Source: Luidia sarsii
Taxonomy: Eukaryota > Echinodermata > Asteroidea > Paxillosida > Luidiidae
DNA: 64,000 bases
Direction of reading: 5' to 3'
Assembly (NCBI GenBank): GCA_949987565.1
Contig: OX465103.1
Coordinates: forward strand, 25,589,587-25,653,586
How positions within the stretch are numbered: the stretch's first letter is position 1; the number at the start of each line of letters is the position of its first letter. The notes below the pieces were generated by a model. It was not told the DNA's origin, searched no databases, and saw only the letters and a program-made list of their open reading frames with translations. Of the stretch, positions 24,461-37,706 are shown piece after piece. A program made the position numbers and the translations under genes.

Positions 24461-26063
24461 GTACATATATAGTACATGAACATATAGGAGGAGGAACTTT
24501 AGAATCCGTTCAATTTTCCTTTAGGTCTATAGGCCTTCTGATCAATTTTGACTTGCATATAATGCACTTTATACACCTGTAGTCTGTTGATTACAGTACG
24601 GGTTGCTGTAATCAACAGACAACAATGCGGTGTGTTGACCGAACAGAGGAAAGGGCTTGCAAAGAATTGGCATTTGAGATCGTCAGGCATTTTGGTGCAG
24701 CACTGTGTGTGCGCACGCCGTGCCTCTCCAACTATTCGCTGGATGGGAAAGGCAGGGACTCGACACAGTGCATGCATTATGCACATGTAATTACGACTCA
24801 GCAGTGCGTGCATGTGCAGAATGCGTAGCCTATAATGTCGACGCAAATGACAGCACACGACCACCAAGTGCATTGCATCTGTTCTCAGACAGCCTGAAAT
24901 AAAAGGGAAGCTCAACATATCACATGTATGCACATTTTGTACATGTATCTTGGCATTAGTCACACCCTTCCCGTCTCCCTTCCAAAAAAAAGGGAAAAAT
25001 GATACCATGAGCATTGTATGACTGTATACAATGTACATGTATGTACCTATCGTTCATGTAACTCTTCAACATACGGTACATTCTTGATTGATTTAGCTGT
25101 GTGGGCTACATGCACATTGTAGACTTGGCATTTCTAATTGAAAAATATTACTATTCTCCATGCATCTCTAATTGATAATAATATTCGCCATGCATTCTAC
25201 ATGTTGTTGATTTATCTATACCATACCCTCAACATTTCAAAATGATATGACTACCGGGGTAGTTGCCACACTTTTTTCACTGGTTTGGTAAAACAAATTT
25301 GAATTTGTACCGTACGTACATGTGTACATGTACGTGTACAGTGTTTGAGCCATGTAATGATATTCTCCATACATACATACTGCAGGCCTAATTTCTCAAT
25401 TTCTATAGAAGACTGTACAAATGTAAATTGTAATGTAAATGAACCTGGCATCAGTGGCCTGACTCATGAACAATGTTAATCTACGTAACTATCCAGGGCT
25501 GTATTCACTGAAAAATCCTAGTAAAAAGTATATTACAGTGTGCATGCCAAAAGAAATTCACCCTATGAACGTGCCCAAGAGGCACATGTGCTTGTCACTC
25601 CTTAAAAGTTCCAAGGGAGGGCGTGGGTGTAGGATTAGGTTATAGAACAGCCTTGAATTTGAGTTTGGCTAGTGTAGCGTGCATTCATGCAAGGACGTAC
25701 ATGTACGTATTTGTACTTCAGTTGGACAACCCTGATACAAAGTCATGTACATGCGTACACTATGCCTGTCAACCAAAGGGCTGAAGGTGTCATCACTCCC
25801 ACCCCCGAAAAATAGCTCTCACTGGTCCACTTCTTTTTTGGGACAATTACCGCCGGGCCGCACATGTTATAGCACTCTCCTCCAGTGCAGTGGGGCACCA
25901 ATTTCACAGAATCCTGACTGGTGTCATTTTGTTCACCTACGGTGCGGCAATGACATACCGGTATGCATGTACCATACATTATAGTTTTCTTCTTGGCTCT
26001 GATCCTCGGAGCTGCATTATGGCGCAAACACAAGCGGCCAAATTTTTCCTTTTTGCTTTGACA

Positions 26064-26664
26064 GGGGTCGAGATATCCGCTACACCGTGGACCGTGTCTA
26101 GTGATTTCAACATTGGATTAGTGTAGTGTAGTGACCACAGTGGACCGCCTGTAGATTTTTTTTTTTATTTATTAATTTTTTTTATCTATCTTTCACAACA
26201 ATTAAGAACAAAATACTGCTGAGATCTCTCTACCTGAAAGGAATTGCCAGCTTTTCTTTCAGGACTCTACACAACTGTATTGATGGTATTTCTTGAGAAA
26301 TTGACGTTGACCGGCAATCTAGTGGGTTTTTTTTTCCCCCTTGCACAATCAAGAAAAAAAAAATTGCACTCAGATATTAGAGTTGATGCCTGTGATTAAA
26401 ATTGCAGTCTTCAATTTCATTTCTTTCTTTATGAGATTTATGGAGCACCTGCCTGTCCGCGGCCCTGCCGAAACGAGATGAAGCTTTAATATCATCTAGA
26501 CATAATGCACATGTATGCCTGCATAGTGCATTATTATTATACTTGCCAAGCGGGAAACCATGTTTGGAGCACACAGGTCTAGTGAAATGTTCAGATCTAG
26601 TAGGATTCGTCAAAAGACTAGACCTGTTGTCCAGTTACCATTTTTCCTACAAAATTCGACCCTT
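26064..26664. mobile_element. DNA-transposon-like repeat, GGGTCGAGAT...ATTCGACCC termini
   Basis: Opposed termini GGGGTCGAGATATCC (about 26064) and AAAATTCGACCCTT (about 26652) enclose about 600 bp with CTAGACCTGTTGTCCAG and GTGTCTAGTGATTTC. Partial relatives occur at about 28985-29200 and 38388-38584. No transposase was seen. It is probably a non-autonomous element. Confidence 0.55.
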
Positions 26665-26899
26665 GTATGGCCTTGAGTAATATACCGTACACATGTACAC
26701 ACTGCTTACTGACTGAAATAAACCAAAATTTATGCAGAACTAAAAAAAGTCGAGGGCCTGATGTTTCGGTCCTAGCTTTGTCAAGTCATCAAAAGAATAC
26801 AAATAGAAAATAGGGAGGGCTTTTCTTCCCGGAAGAAGACAAGTTTTGTAAATTAAGGGACCGGAAGACCAATGGAAGGATCGGGTCAACTGGTCACAA

Positions 26900-27170
26900 T
26901 AAGATCTGAAGGTTTTGAAGGTGAAAATACCAAGTAGGAGGTTTGTGCTTACACCATGTACATGTACATGTACATAATCTCTTTGGAGAAGGAGTATGGC
27001 TCTGAAAAGAGCTGGTAATTCAACGCTTTGTACTCAGCCGGATGATGGGCAGAGTACACACTACTCGAAACGTTAGAGTTACCGGCTCTTTTCAGAGCCA
27101 TACTCCATCTCTTAAAGAGATGATGCACATGGTGTTACTGCAAACCTCCCACTTGGTCCTAGCTCGGCCT
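26900..27170. mobile_element. family B fold-back element with GATGATG...GAAACGTT core
   Basis: The order is GGAGGTTTGTGCTTACACCA, GGCTCTGAAAAGAGC hairpin, then GCCGGATGATGGGCAGAGTA (27037 on) and CTCGAAACGTT (27064-27074), then GGCTCTTTTCAGAGCC and the inverse terminal arm. TAATTCAACG and CGTTAGAGTTA could pair around the core, in the order expected for a type III hammerhead, but the core reads CGGAUGA rather than CUGANGA. A family A-like half (about 27157-27230) adjoins. Confidence 0.7.
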
Positions 27171-27454
27171 TTCTCAAAGGCAGAATGCTCCCTCTCGTCA
27201 ATCGATCTGCCTTTTGAGAAAGGCCCTTGATGAGCAAGACTCAAGACGGCAGGTCGTCTCCCTGTATGACCTTTAAGATAGGCTCACTGAAAGATAGTTA
27301 CTGCTACAGTCATGTAGAAAGACGGTGAACATGAGTCATCTTTTTGTTTTTGTCTTTCGTCGACAACCACAAGGGATTCCTGAATAGAATAGCTGCTTGT
27401 CCAGTGTGTTTCATTCATGCCAGGTTGCTGGAGAATGGAGATACATTACATTAT

Positions 27455-27545
27455 CAGTCCTCCCGCTCCCACCCCCTCCTCTTCCTCCTCCTCTTCCTTC
27501 TCCTCTTCCTCCTCCTCCTCCTCCTCCTCCTCCTCCTCCCAAAGG
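27455..27545. repeat. (TCC)n microsatellite
   Basis: About 80 bp of CCTCCTCTTCCTCC passing into pure CTC triplets, ending at a G homopolymer. Confidence 0.93.
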
Positions 27546-28984
27546 GGGGGGGGAGACTTTGGCAGTGGCCCTATACCCAATCCCCAGCTTTTGCCCATCT
27601 CCGCAAGCTGTAGCGCACCATTCAAGCCCTTCCCTCCAGACGGCCGCACGTACGCGTACGAGTTGCGGCCACCTTAGGGCATCTTAAAATCGGGGACTTT
27701 CTATTCTCTGCCTTTGTGCGGCTGCTTCTCTTTAATCTGCCCCGCCTGGCCGGGAGAGATGGCGGCACTGTTTGGCAGTCTTCAGGACAGTCACGCACTG
27801 TGCATACGGGCCCAGTCCCTCAGTCCATATCAATTCAGCGTCCATTATGGACCGCCCGTCACATATTGAATTGAAATTTGGCACGCTCATCATTGGCCTC
27901 CTTGAGAAACCCCCAGAACCCAAGTTTCACAGAATTTGGACTACAGTAGTTGTTTTTGAGTTGCGGGTTAACTAGCATGAGCAGCTCTGTTTGGATAATC
28001 ATTATCTGAACAAATAGAGCACCTGTAGAAATAAATTATACATGACATGAGAGCTCATTGGTGTATGTTTCATAAGATCAAACCAAAAGCATATCAGAAA
28101 ACTAATATCATAATGTAAATTGCAATTTGAACATTTACATAAAAAAAAATTAAATGTCTTTTTCAATCCCCCATAAATTATGTGCAGTACTAGTTAAACA
28201 TTTGAATGACATTCCTTGAAAGATTTACACATATATGATGGTCAGTATAGATGGGGTTAGTATTTACTAGTATTTGCTAGTACTTAGGCAAAAACTGCAT
28301 TTTGTACACTGTCAATTTGAAAAATCATGAGAATGTAGAAGTCTTCCATTTTACATACTGTATAAGTACATGAAGCTTTTTCTTCAAGATTTGTACGTAC
28401 ATGTACATGTACAGTACATGTGCTGCATCTCTGCATCTCTGTCAGATGCTTGTATTTTTCTTGTCTTTTCACATGTACCAAGAGAGTGATTTTTAGCCTG
28501 GTTTGGAACAAACACACCACATGTAATGTACATGTAATGTACTGTACTGTCCTTAAATATGCAGTGCATGTACATGTATACAGGTATAGGGTAAATGCAC
28601 ATGTGTTCATGCACTGTACATTTACATGTAGACCAATTATACGAGCAGTGTGTATGTAATCTCCTCGCCATATAGCCCTCTGCCTGGTACTATGGAAATT
28701 TAATGTATATACAATGTGATGCGCTTTCGGCAGGTTGAGGGTGGGGGAGGGGGGGGGTGGGCGGATGGCCCAGTCATGTGACAGCCAACGACTGGTGTCG
28801 TTTCCATCATTATGTTTTAATCTGAATTGATGATCACGTATTCACGTATACATGTACATATTTGTCTCGCTGCTACAGCGTGCATGTACATGTATGTAGT
28901 GGGGAGTCTTTCCTGTTATTTTTTTTTTTTGCCTATCAGCGCCATCTTCTGCAACAACCCCCCCCCATATAACATGTCCATGAA

Positions 28985-29205
28985 CAGGGATCAAAATATC
29001 CACTAGACCATGGACTGAGTCTAGCACTTTCAGCATCTGTCTAGTGCAGTGTGTGACCGCACTTGCTTGACAATTATTACGAAAAATGCCACTCAAACCT
29101 CTGTGCATGAATAGAATTGCTAGCTTCAGTTTGATGGCTCTATTGATTTCGACATTTCGTGAGAGATCATGCCTGTTTGTGCCGTGCCTAAGCAAAATAA
29201 AGCAT
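28985..29205. mobile_element. partial copy of the 26064-26664 element
   Basis: GGGATCAAAATATCC, CTAGACCATGGACTGAGTCT and the following AGTGCAGTGTGTGACCGC match the 5' part of that element. The 3' terminus is missing. Confidence 0.5.
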
Positions 29206-29587
29206 CTGCCCTTACTCTTTGGATCTTAGCGCTAGCAGGATTTTCCTTAAAGGGAGTCTAACATTACGTACCAATGACAACACTAAGTCAAACAGTGCAA
29301 ACATGTTGGCTAAATGCTGGTCACTCGCTTTAACAGCTGATATCATGCAAAGCTTTTGTGGCGCAAACTGCAAAGGTCTTTCGGGCCTAGATGTGGAAGA
29401 GCAGGGAAGCACAGGCAGGTGCAGCAAAGATGGTATCGATCTGTTGGAACTTCTGGAATGGTTTTTGCTGGCACTATCAAATTGTCTTTGTGAGGGCTGA
29501 TTGTAACATGAAGTACCAGAACATACATGTACTTATGTGTATGTACATGTGCGTGTACATACAGTACATGTACTGTATGTACGTCAT

Positions 29588-29655
29588 GTAACTCTGCCTT
29601 TGAGAAAGGTCCTGCTACGTTCGAAACGTCAGGCCTACTCAACTTTGAGACTGTT
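29588..29655 (+). repeat. single family A tail unit
   Basis: CTCTGCCTTTGAGAAAGG, TCCTGCTACGTTCGAAACGT and CAGGCCTACTCAACTTTGAG form one non-inverted copy of the tail. Confidence 0.75.
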
Positions 29656-30214
29656 TTGACATGTATTGGTGTGGCATATCTACATACATACGTGTACATT
29701 ACAATGTACATGTACAGTGTGTACATGTACATAAAAATGTACATTGAATCAATCCCTCACTCACCTCAAATATTATCACAAGTCATCTGAAGGGAGTTGC
29801 GGTAAGCACAGGAGGGTAGTATGATGAGAAACGGAAGCCAGCAAATGGTGGTTGCTGCAGTCTGCCGAAAAAAGAAATCCAACTTGTCACATAACGGCAC
29901 ACTTAAATGTTACATGAGGTGGCAAAGCTGATTTCCTCGTCAAAGCACCGTTGGCATCGTAGTTCATCTGATTTTTTTTGTTTTGATTTTTTTTTTTTTT
30001 TGGGGGGGGGAGGAGTTGATGGGGGAAGGGAACAGCCTGGAAGCATGTTGACATGCCGGTTGTAGCTTGGATGATGTAGCCAGGTATGGTGTAGGATCCA
30101 ATAAAAATGCCAGTGCTACCCCCCAACCCCTGGGCACGCCTTGTATTTTCTCAAAACAAAGGGGCCGTCCTGAAATTAACAAGCTAGACTGCCCAGGTAT
30201 AGTGCAGACTTTCC

Positions 30215-31120
30215 TGACTTTATCCTGTCCTTCTCCTTCATCCCCCTCTTTCTCTTTCTTCCCTTCCTCCTCAGCCTCCTCCTCTTCCTCCTCCCCTACC
30301 TCATCCTTCTGCTCCTCTGCTACCTCTGTTCCTCTGTTTCCTCTTCTTTCTCAGATTCCTCCTCCTTATCCTCCTCCACTTCCCCTCCTTCCCCTCCTTC
30401 CCCTCCTCTATCTTCTTCCCCTCCTCTTCTTCATCCTCCTCCTCCTCCTCCTTCATCCTCCCATTCCTCCTCCTCCACTCCTCCCTCTTCCTCTTCCTCC
30501 TCCTCCACATTATCTTCTTCATCCTCCCATTCCTCCTCCTCCACCCTCCCTCTTCCAATTCCTCCTCCTTCCCCTCCTCTTATTCATTCTCCCTCTTCCT
30601 CCTCCTCCACTCCCTCTTCCTCTTCCTCTTCCTCCTCCCTCCCCTCCTCCTCTTCATCCTCCCATTCATCCTCGTCCACCCTCCCTCTTCCAATTCATCC
30701 TCCTTCCACTCCTCTTCATCCTCCCATTCCTCCTCCTCCACCCTCTCTCTTCCTCTTCATCCTCCCATTCCTGCTCCACCCTCTCTCTTCCTCCTTCTCC
30801 TCCTCTTCTTCATCCTCCCATTCCTCCTCCTCCACCCTCTCTCTTCCTCTTCATCCTCTCATTCCTGCTCCACTCTCCCTCTTCCTCCTCCTCCTCTTCT
30901 TCATCCTCCCATTCCTCCTCCTCCACCCTCTCTCTTCCTCTTCCTCCTTCCTCTCCTCTTCTTTATTCATCCTTCCATTCCTCCTCCCCTATTCCTCCTC
31001 CCCCCATTCCTCCTCCTTCCCCTCCTCCTCTTTATCCTCCCATTCCTCCTCCCCCCATTCCTCCTCCTTCCCCTCCTCCTCTTTATCCTCCCATTCTTCC
31101 TCCTCCTCCACTCGACCACT
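30215..31120. repeat. (TCC)n/(CTTCCTCC)n polypyrimidine array, about 0.9 kb
   Basis: The plus strand is almost pure pyrimidine with recurrent super-units such as CATCCTCCCATTCCTCCTCC, a minisatellite built from a microsatellite. The 403-codon open frame across it encodes only Pro/Ser/Leu runs and is not a gene. Confidence 0.95.
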
Positions 31121-32439
31121 CCTCGCCTGGTTGTGGCACTGTATTTACAACTTACCCTGGGTCTTTTTTTTCTTCTTCTGATGGTCTGGCTATGAGTGAG
31201 CCATGCCAAGACCAAGCCCGCACCTCCCCAGGTCCCTGGGCCAGGGCGTGCCACCGGCAATGCGTGGGAGTGAATTGAAGATTGATCAGGAAATTGACTG
31301 AAGCAGCGAGCTGAATGCCTTTAATTTAACGGCTGCTTTAATTAATTTTGTTTAGAGAAACAAACCAAACACACACGCACACACAAAAAGAGAGTTTGGA
31401 AACTCATGTCGGATGTTGAAGGAAAATTAAAAAATGGTTCGGACAAACATCTAGGCATTTATTTTTGCTATATAGTCAAATTATTTTGCTTGTACTACAT
31501 TGTACTGTACATGTACATCTACAGCACTTTCGAATTATGTGCATGTACATATAATGTATACTGTAGTACATGTACATGGTATGTTGCTTTGCATGTAAGA
31601 GTGTAGCCGTAGGCCCTACAGTATTTGCTTGTGTTTTTGGATGTCCGTCCTATTCTTGTACACATGTGCATAGCTTTCTCTCATTTCTCTTCTGAATCTT
31701 CAAATGGTTATAGTCAAACTAAATTTGTTGGGGTGGGGTGCCATTAACTGCTGTACAGTACGAACATATCATTGCCATTTTTGTATCGATTACATATGTA
31801 CATATACATGTACATGTAAGTTTGGATTCAGAAGCTCAAGTTAATCATATCAAGGGAATGTACACTGTACAGTACATCTGTACCCTTTATTCACATTTAC
31901 AGATACGTACACTGTATGTATACATGTATGTACATGTTTATGTACATTTTTTTTTTTTTTTTTTTTTTTTTGGGGGGGGGCATCTTTGATGACCCTCGCT
32001 CACTGGTTGTCAACTTATGGCAAATACATGTACTGGCAGTTCAAATTATTTTCTGATTAAAAATGCCCATGACATTGAACTCGAATACTGGAATTGAGAA
32101 TTGCAATTTGGGGGAAAGAAAAAAGGAAATGCGTCCTGCAGCCAGCAGGGCCCTCAGATTGGCTTCAGTGTATGCCAATTGGTTTCTGTTCAGAGTGATA
32201 ACGACCGTCTCTGTAAATGTGTAAATGTGCATGTACAAGTGCTGCAACAGCTAGGACAAATTTCTGCTGGTACAATTTCTTTTAGTCATGCAGAAAGGGT
32301 GGGGGATCACTACATGGACGTATTTATCTTTTTGCATTTTAAGTGCGTATATAGTCCACATTCTAAACAAAGGCTTTCTAAACAATGGACCCTTTTTCGA
32401 ACGGATAATCTCTTGACAAAAGCCACAAAGACGTCCGAA

Positions 32440-32680
32440 TTGTTACCAGCATCCTGCATTTTCCTACAGACAAAATCGCCTTATGCCCTCAATCCTGCAC
32501 ATTCCTACAGTGTGTCAACTCTTATGTGCCCTCAATCCTGCAAAATCCTTCTCCTGCACTTTGATACTTGTAGCCTGTATCCTGCACAATCCTGCAATGT
32601 GTCAACTCTCATGTGCCCTGAATCCTGCAGAATCCTGCAAAAGGCAAATAGGATTCTGCAGGATTTGGTAAGGTTCTGGG
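32440..32680. repeat. CAATCCTGCA-rich imperfect tandem repeat
   Basis: TGTGTCAACTCTTATGTGCC/CTCAATCCTGCA is repeated about twice, with additional AATCCTGCA words scattered through and an inverse TGCAGGATT near 32656. Confidence 0.65.
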
Positions 32681-32959
32681 ATTTATTCATTTTAATGTAG
32701 AAAGTGACGTTGCAAACTGCTAGCTGACTGGGGTATTTTTTAATGCAAAATACCGTTGCCACCTGCTTGCTGACCTTCAACCATTCCAGATTGCAAATCT
32801 CAAATTTGTAGATGGCCTGAGGTTGAGATCCCAGCTGGACCTTTGAGTGAGGATGATCGAAACACCTGACCTTCAGAATTCTGTTTAGTTTGGGCATTTT
32901 TGGTCATTTATGTTTACATTTACATACATGTACAATGTACATACACATGTCATGTGAGA

Positions 32960-33085
32960 CCAAAATGAGATGAGATTTGAAGGTTTGCATGGTGGAAATG
33001 CCAAGTAGGAGGTTTGCGCTGACACTCTGAAATGAATTACCAGCTCGTTTCAGAGCATGTGGTGTCACTGCAAACCCTCAAATGT
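32960..33085. mobile_element. family B fold-back element, minimal copy
   Basis: GAGATTTGAAGGTTTGCATG, GGAGGTTTGCGCTGACAC, a short centre with CCAGCTCGTTTCAGAGC, then GTGGTGTCACTGCAAACC. The central hammerhead-like region has been lost. Confidence 0.65.
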
Positions 33086-34228
33086 TACGATATGTATACC
33101 AACGCTTACCAGTACATTGTACCCTAAATTACGATTACCGAAGGGCAAGGAACAATGCATTACAGGACTCTGGTTGGCTGGAAATCTTTGTATACTACTC
33201 TGCTAAATTTAATTAATTATTAGGAAATGTATATTTTGCTGGCACCAACATTCTTCTTGCAAGCACTATTTTGTGATTCCCTACACTGATTGGCCAATTT
33301 TCGTTTTGTCATGCCATTTTTGTGCCGGAAAAAAAACATCAGCAGGAAGGACCTCCAGCAAGAAGGCCAGCATGACGTAATGATAATGGCAAACTACAAG
33401 AAGAACTCCGGTACCGGCAAAAAATACACACAGTCGCCTCATCGTTATGAACAGAACTACATAAAATGACTTGTTATTTTGAATAAAGTAAAATCAAATG
33501 GAAATGAACTCACACATAATCAATTGGTCTTCCATAGGACAGTTACCGTATGAGAGTACCGTAGCCTGTCAGTTCAAGCAAGGAGTCCATGGTTCAAGCC
33601 AGTTCCTTTCCATACTTCTTGCCAATTGATAAATGCTGTACCAAAGGTACATGTAGCGCTGGAAGAGAGCTGATTGAGCTGTGAGGGGTGATGTTGCCTC
33701 TTCCAATTGTTGCTGAAGACTGGCTTTCCTTGGCAGGAAGCAATGGGCTTTTTTCTTTCCTCGGCAGTAGAAGAAATACTTATTGTGCCCAACTTGGGTT
33801 GCAAAAGAAAGGATTATATAACCACTAAAGCTACTGCACCCACAGCCAGGGCAGAGTGAAGACTATTAATTGTACAATACAGGCTTGATAGAGAGAACTG
33901 GCTTTAAAGGCATTGTTGCCCCAACCTGGAGCTATAACTACTTATAGCTCCATGCCCCAACGCTCCTGAATCACAGCTGGCCTAGGAATGCAATGAATTT
34001 CACTACACACCCTTTTGTCAGATTCATGCATGCCCATTAGTTGTTGATTTGTATTACTTCATTCAGGAAATACTGAAAATCTCACTCCGGTTGGTCCAGA
34101 GAATCCTGTCAATCTGTGGTGGGTGCCTTGATTTCAGGGAACTCAGATGATAAGAATTAGAATGCATTTGGACAAAAGTGTAAAAAAAAAAAAAAAATCA
34201 GCTTGTTATTGAAAGAAAAAACGAAAGA

Positions 34229-34417
34229 CTTAAGGTGATATACAAAAATGTTGCAAACTGCTTACTGACTAAAATTACCAAAATGTAAATCTTAAAATTA
34301 AGTGGGCCTGACGTTTCGATCCTAGCAGGACCTTTCTCAAAGGCAGAGAAAGGTCCTGCCTTTGAGAAAGGTCCTGCTAGGATCAAAACGTCAGGCCCAC
34401 TAAATTTTAAGTTAAAA
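34229..34417. mobile_element. family A fold-back element with 13-bp direct repeat
   Basis: The long arm (GTGATATACAAAAATGTTGC...) is followed by TTTCGATCCTAGCAGGACC, the centre CAAAGGCAGAGAAAGG, a second CTGCCTTTGAGAAAGG and the inverse arm. The direct repeat AAAAAACGAAAGA lies at 34216-34228 and 34418-34430. The centre holds an extra tail unit compared with 22854-23006. Confidence 0.8.
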
Positions 34418-35659
34418 AAAAAACGAAAGAAAGAGAAATCAGGATGTAATGAAGAACTCAGCTCATTCATACTGTTTTTTTTCTTCAATTTTTGGGGATT
34501 ATATTAGCATACATAATTTGCAGAAGTCACGAATCAACCATGACAGGCAAGGAAACTAGACCCTAAATACGAAACACCTAGGCCTGTGTACGTACATGTA
34601 AATGTACACGTGTACATGTGCTAAAGGTGTGATTTTGTTTCGAAGGCTATGGGCTTGCCACCACAGGCCGCTGCACAGCTACTGACAGGGTGGGGGGAGA
34701 GGGAAGAAGATGATATATTTAGATTGCTGGTCAACCGGAGGAGAGGATGGGAAGAGAGGGATGGAGGGATGGATGGATGGTTGTATGGATGGATGGGGGA
34801 CACATTATATACTTGGCAGCCAACCCCTTCTTAATAAAAAAAATTCCCCCCCCCCCCCCGTCTCTCCATCCCTCTCATAAAACTATATTAACTAGTGTGT
34901 GTCGGCCACGCTTGATTTGTCCTTGCAATATCACCAATATACATTTGTATGTGTAGGGATGTGGGGGAAATGGGAAGGGGGTGAGTTACAGCATATGAAA
35001 TTTCCTTTTCGCTCCTTTTCAATGCACCACACAACCACTAGAACATCCCCCATAGGAACGGTACACTGGAATCAGCCGGCTATTTTCATGTTAAAGTCAT
35101 AACTAACGAATGCGGTAAAAGTCTTCGTTGTTAATCGAGTATCTTGAAGAATATATAATATACTTCCGATTCATGTGAATTTTATTTGACAAAACGACAA
35201 TTAAGGACCGTCATTTTCGGGATAAACGTCACGACTCTCTCAAGTTTTTGTTAAAATTTGTGTGTAGAATCGATACTTCCGCTAGATTCAGCTGTACTGC
35301 CCGTTTTTAACTCGCCATAATTTTTGCTAGCGCCCTCCTTTGACTTTGTTAATCGCACAGGAGACGCTGTGAGTCCTAAGCTTACTATCAATATAAGTTT
35401 CATTGTGATTGGCCATTGTTAACCACCGTCCAAAATGTAGACAAAGATTTTCCAGCCAATGGAAACAATTCTTATATCCATGGTCAACCAGTACCCAACA
35501 CATGCTGTACTACCGCGTTGATGTGACACACATGTGGCCTGTGTGACTTGTGTTTACACAATAGTTAATCGCAAAGATTAAGAGATAAGGGTACACGCAC
35601 AGTAGTTTTTGAAGGAGCGTTTTTCCTTTGGAAGGAATTGATATGTTGTGCTCAAACTC

Positions 35660-35975
35660 GCCTCCCCCCCCCCCGCCCTCTCTCCCTCCTGTCTCTCCCT
35701 CCCTTCCTCCCTCCCTCCCTCCCTCTTTCCCTCTACCTCCCTCTCCCATCCTCTATCTCATTCTCTCTCTCCCCCTCTCTCTCCCTTCCTCTCTATCCCT
35801 CACTCTTCCTTCCACTCCTCCCCCCCCTCTTTCTCTCCTCCCTCTCTCTCTCTCTCTCCTCTCTCTCCTCTCTCTTTCTATTCCTCCTTCCGTCTCTTCT
35901 CCCTCTACACCTTTCTTTCTCTCACTCCCTCCCACCCTCCCTCCTGCAATCCCTCCGTCCCTCCTTCCCCCTCTT
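35660..35975. repeat. (CCCTCT)n polypyrimidine tract
   Basis: About 315 bp of CTCCCTCCCTCTCTCTCC-type repeats, plus-strand pyrimidine. Three overlapping frames through it are artefacts. Confidence 0.93.
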
Positions 35976-36994
35976 TGATCATTCAAACAGTCGGCCCTAC
36001 ATACATACATGTTCATTACTTGTGCAAAGGTGTACACATGTACACGGCGTGGAAGCAGTCATGTGAAACTGGCTTGAGTGTGAGTGCGTAGACAGTCCAC
36101 TTATACTGACTACTCTGTCTGTCCCTCCTTCGCTCAACCCTCGGCGTGCTGCACGAACATATGCCAGAAGAACCAGACACTTCCCCCACCCCCACCCCCT
36201 CTTCTCCACCCTTATTCACCACCCCCCATTAGAAACCCACTGACAGTTACAGCTCCATTAATGCCACATGATCGTGACTGGGAACTGTGGGAAAAACAAA
36301 CAAACGAAAAACCCGGAATTTTGATGACAGGGGGGGGGGCATAGAAGACAAGAAGACGACCGTACTCAAACACTACGCACCCATCCCCATTGCCCTTCTC
36401 CATTTTTTCCCTCTATCTTCAAGAATTGTAAAAAGAAGACGAAAAATAACCCACTCTTTTATTGAAAGACTGATTTTTGTCGTGTGTGCACCCTTTTATT
36501 CAAATTATTTTTTCTGGGCGTGGTGTGATTTTTTAACTTTATTGTGTACAAAGTGCCCTCACTCCTTACAAAACAACGCAACCGGCAAAATTATGACCAC
36601 TTAGATTGAAAAAGGTTGTATTGTTTTTGTTCACATACATGTTCCACAGTACATAATCTTTTCGCTGATAGTGCATGTGCTTCAGAACGTAAAATGCCTG
36701 TGTTAATGGCGGATGAAATAATTATATGCTTTTGGGTCACTGACTTGCTCGCCGTTTTTTTTTCTTCTTCGAGGGTACATGTACTTTTTCCCGTCCCTCA
36801 TCCTTCATAAAATTATTGGTGTTTGTTGATAGGTGCCTAGCACTATTCAGAAATCACGTAATCTGTGGTTTGGTGAGTTTGACAAAGGACTGAAGGAGTT
36901 CTTTTGAAAATAGAATTCCCGTATCACCGACTCCATTTCCGCTGTTAACTCAACTGTCACAATGTCTGAGCATTCTTTCCAGAGCTTATTTATG

Positions 36995-37031
<37 letters not shown>

Positions 37032-37556
37032 CTCAATCCGCAAATGCCACATTTGTGTTGTGTTGCACCACAAAACTTGCACAAGGCATAAAGATAGGCG
37101 ACCATTGGCTTGGGATTTGGAATTGGAGATTAATCTCAGGTTCCAAAAAGACTTCCTAGCAAAGGCTACATGTATACAGTAGCTTCAAAATTGTCTTAAA
37201 CATATGTACATGTGTTTTTTACCTTTTTTTTATGGAGATGGAGCCATTGCAGATGATAGGCACGTTAATTGGTTGTGGGTACTTCAAAATAAGGCCCAGT
37301 GATGGATTCCACAAAGCATCGTGATGCACCGTAACTTAACATACTATGGATAGCCCATCATAATTTATGATAGCCCGTAAGGAATTCTGTGAATTGCTCA
37401 TTATCTTGCGATTGATCGTAAGTTACGATGATTGATGAGATCGACCACGGGCCAGATTTTGTGGGTTACCTGGGTCGCATTTTGGTGGCCGCTGCTCAGG
37501 TACCGGTAAATGATGTTTTCCGTGTTTTCCGTGTTTTCCGTGAATCTTCTTTCAAG

Positions 37557-37706
37557 TGATATACAAAAATGTTGCAAACTGCTTACTGACTAAAATTACC
37601 AAAATGCAAATCATAAAATTTAGTGGGCCTGACCTAGCAGGACCTCTCTCTCTGCCTTTGAGAAAGGTCCTGCTAGGATCGAAACGTCAGGCCCACTAAA
37701 TTTTAT
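37557..37706. mobile_element. family A fold-back element with 14-bp direct repeat
   Basis: The 150-bp unit has the same order as 22854-23006, with part of the first core deleted (CCTGACCTAGCAGGACC). Flanks are AATCTTCTTTCAAG (37543-37556) and AATCCTCTTTCAAG (37707-37720), one mismatch. Confidence 0.8.

Noticed and set aside
30067..31278. 403-codon plus-strand open frame
   Set aside because: It consists of Pro/Ser/Leu runs from a TCC-rich array. There is no domain, and equivalent frames exist in other phases.
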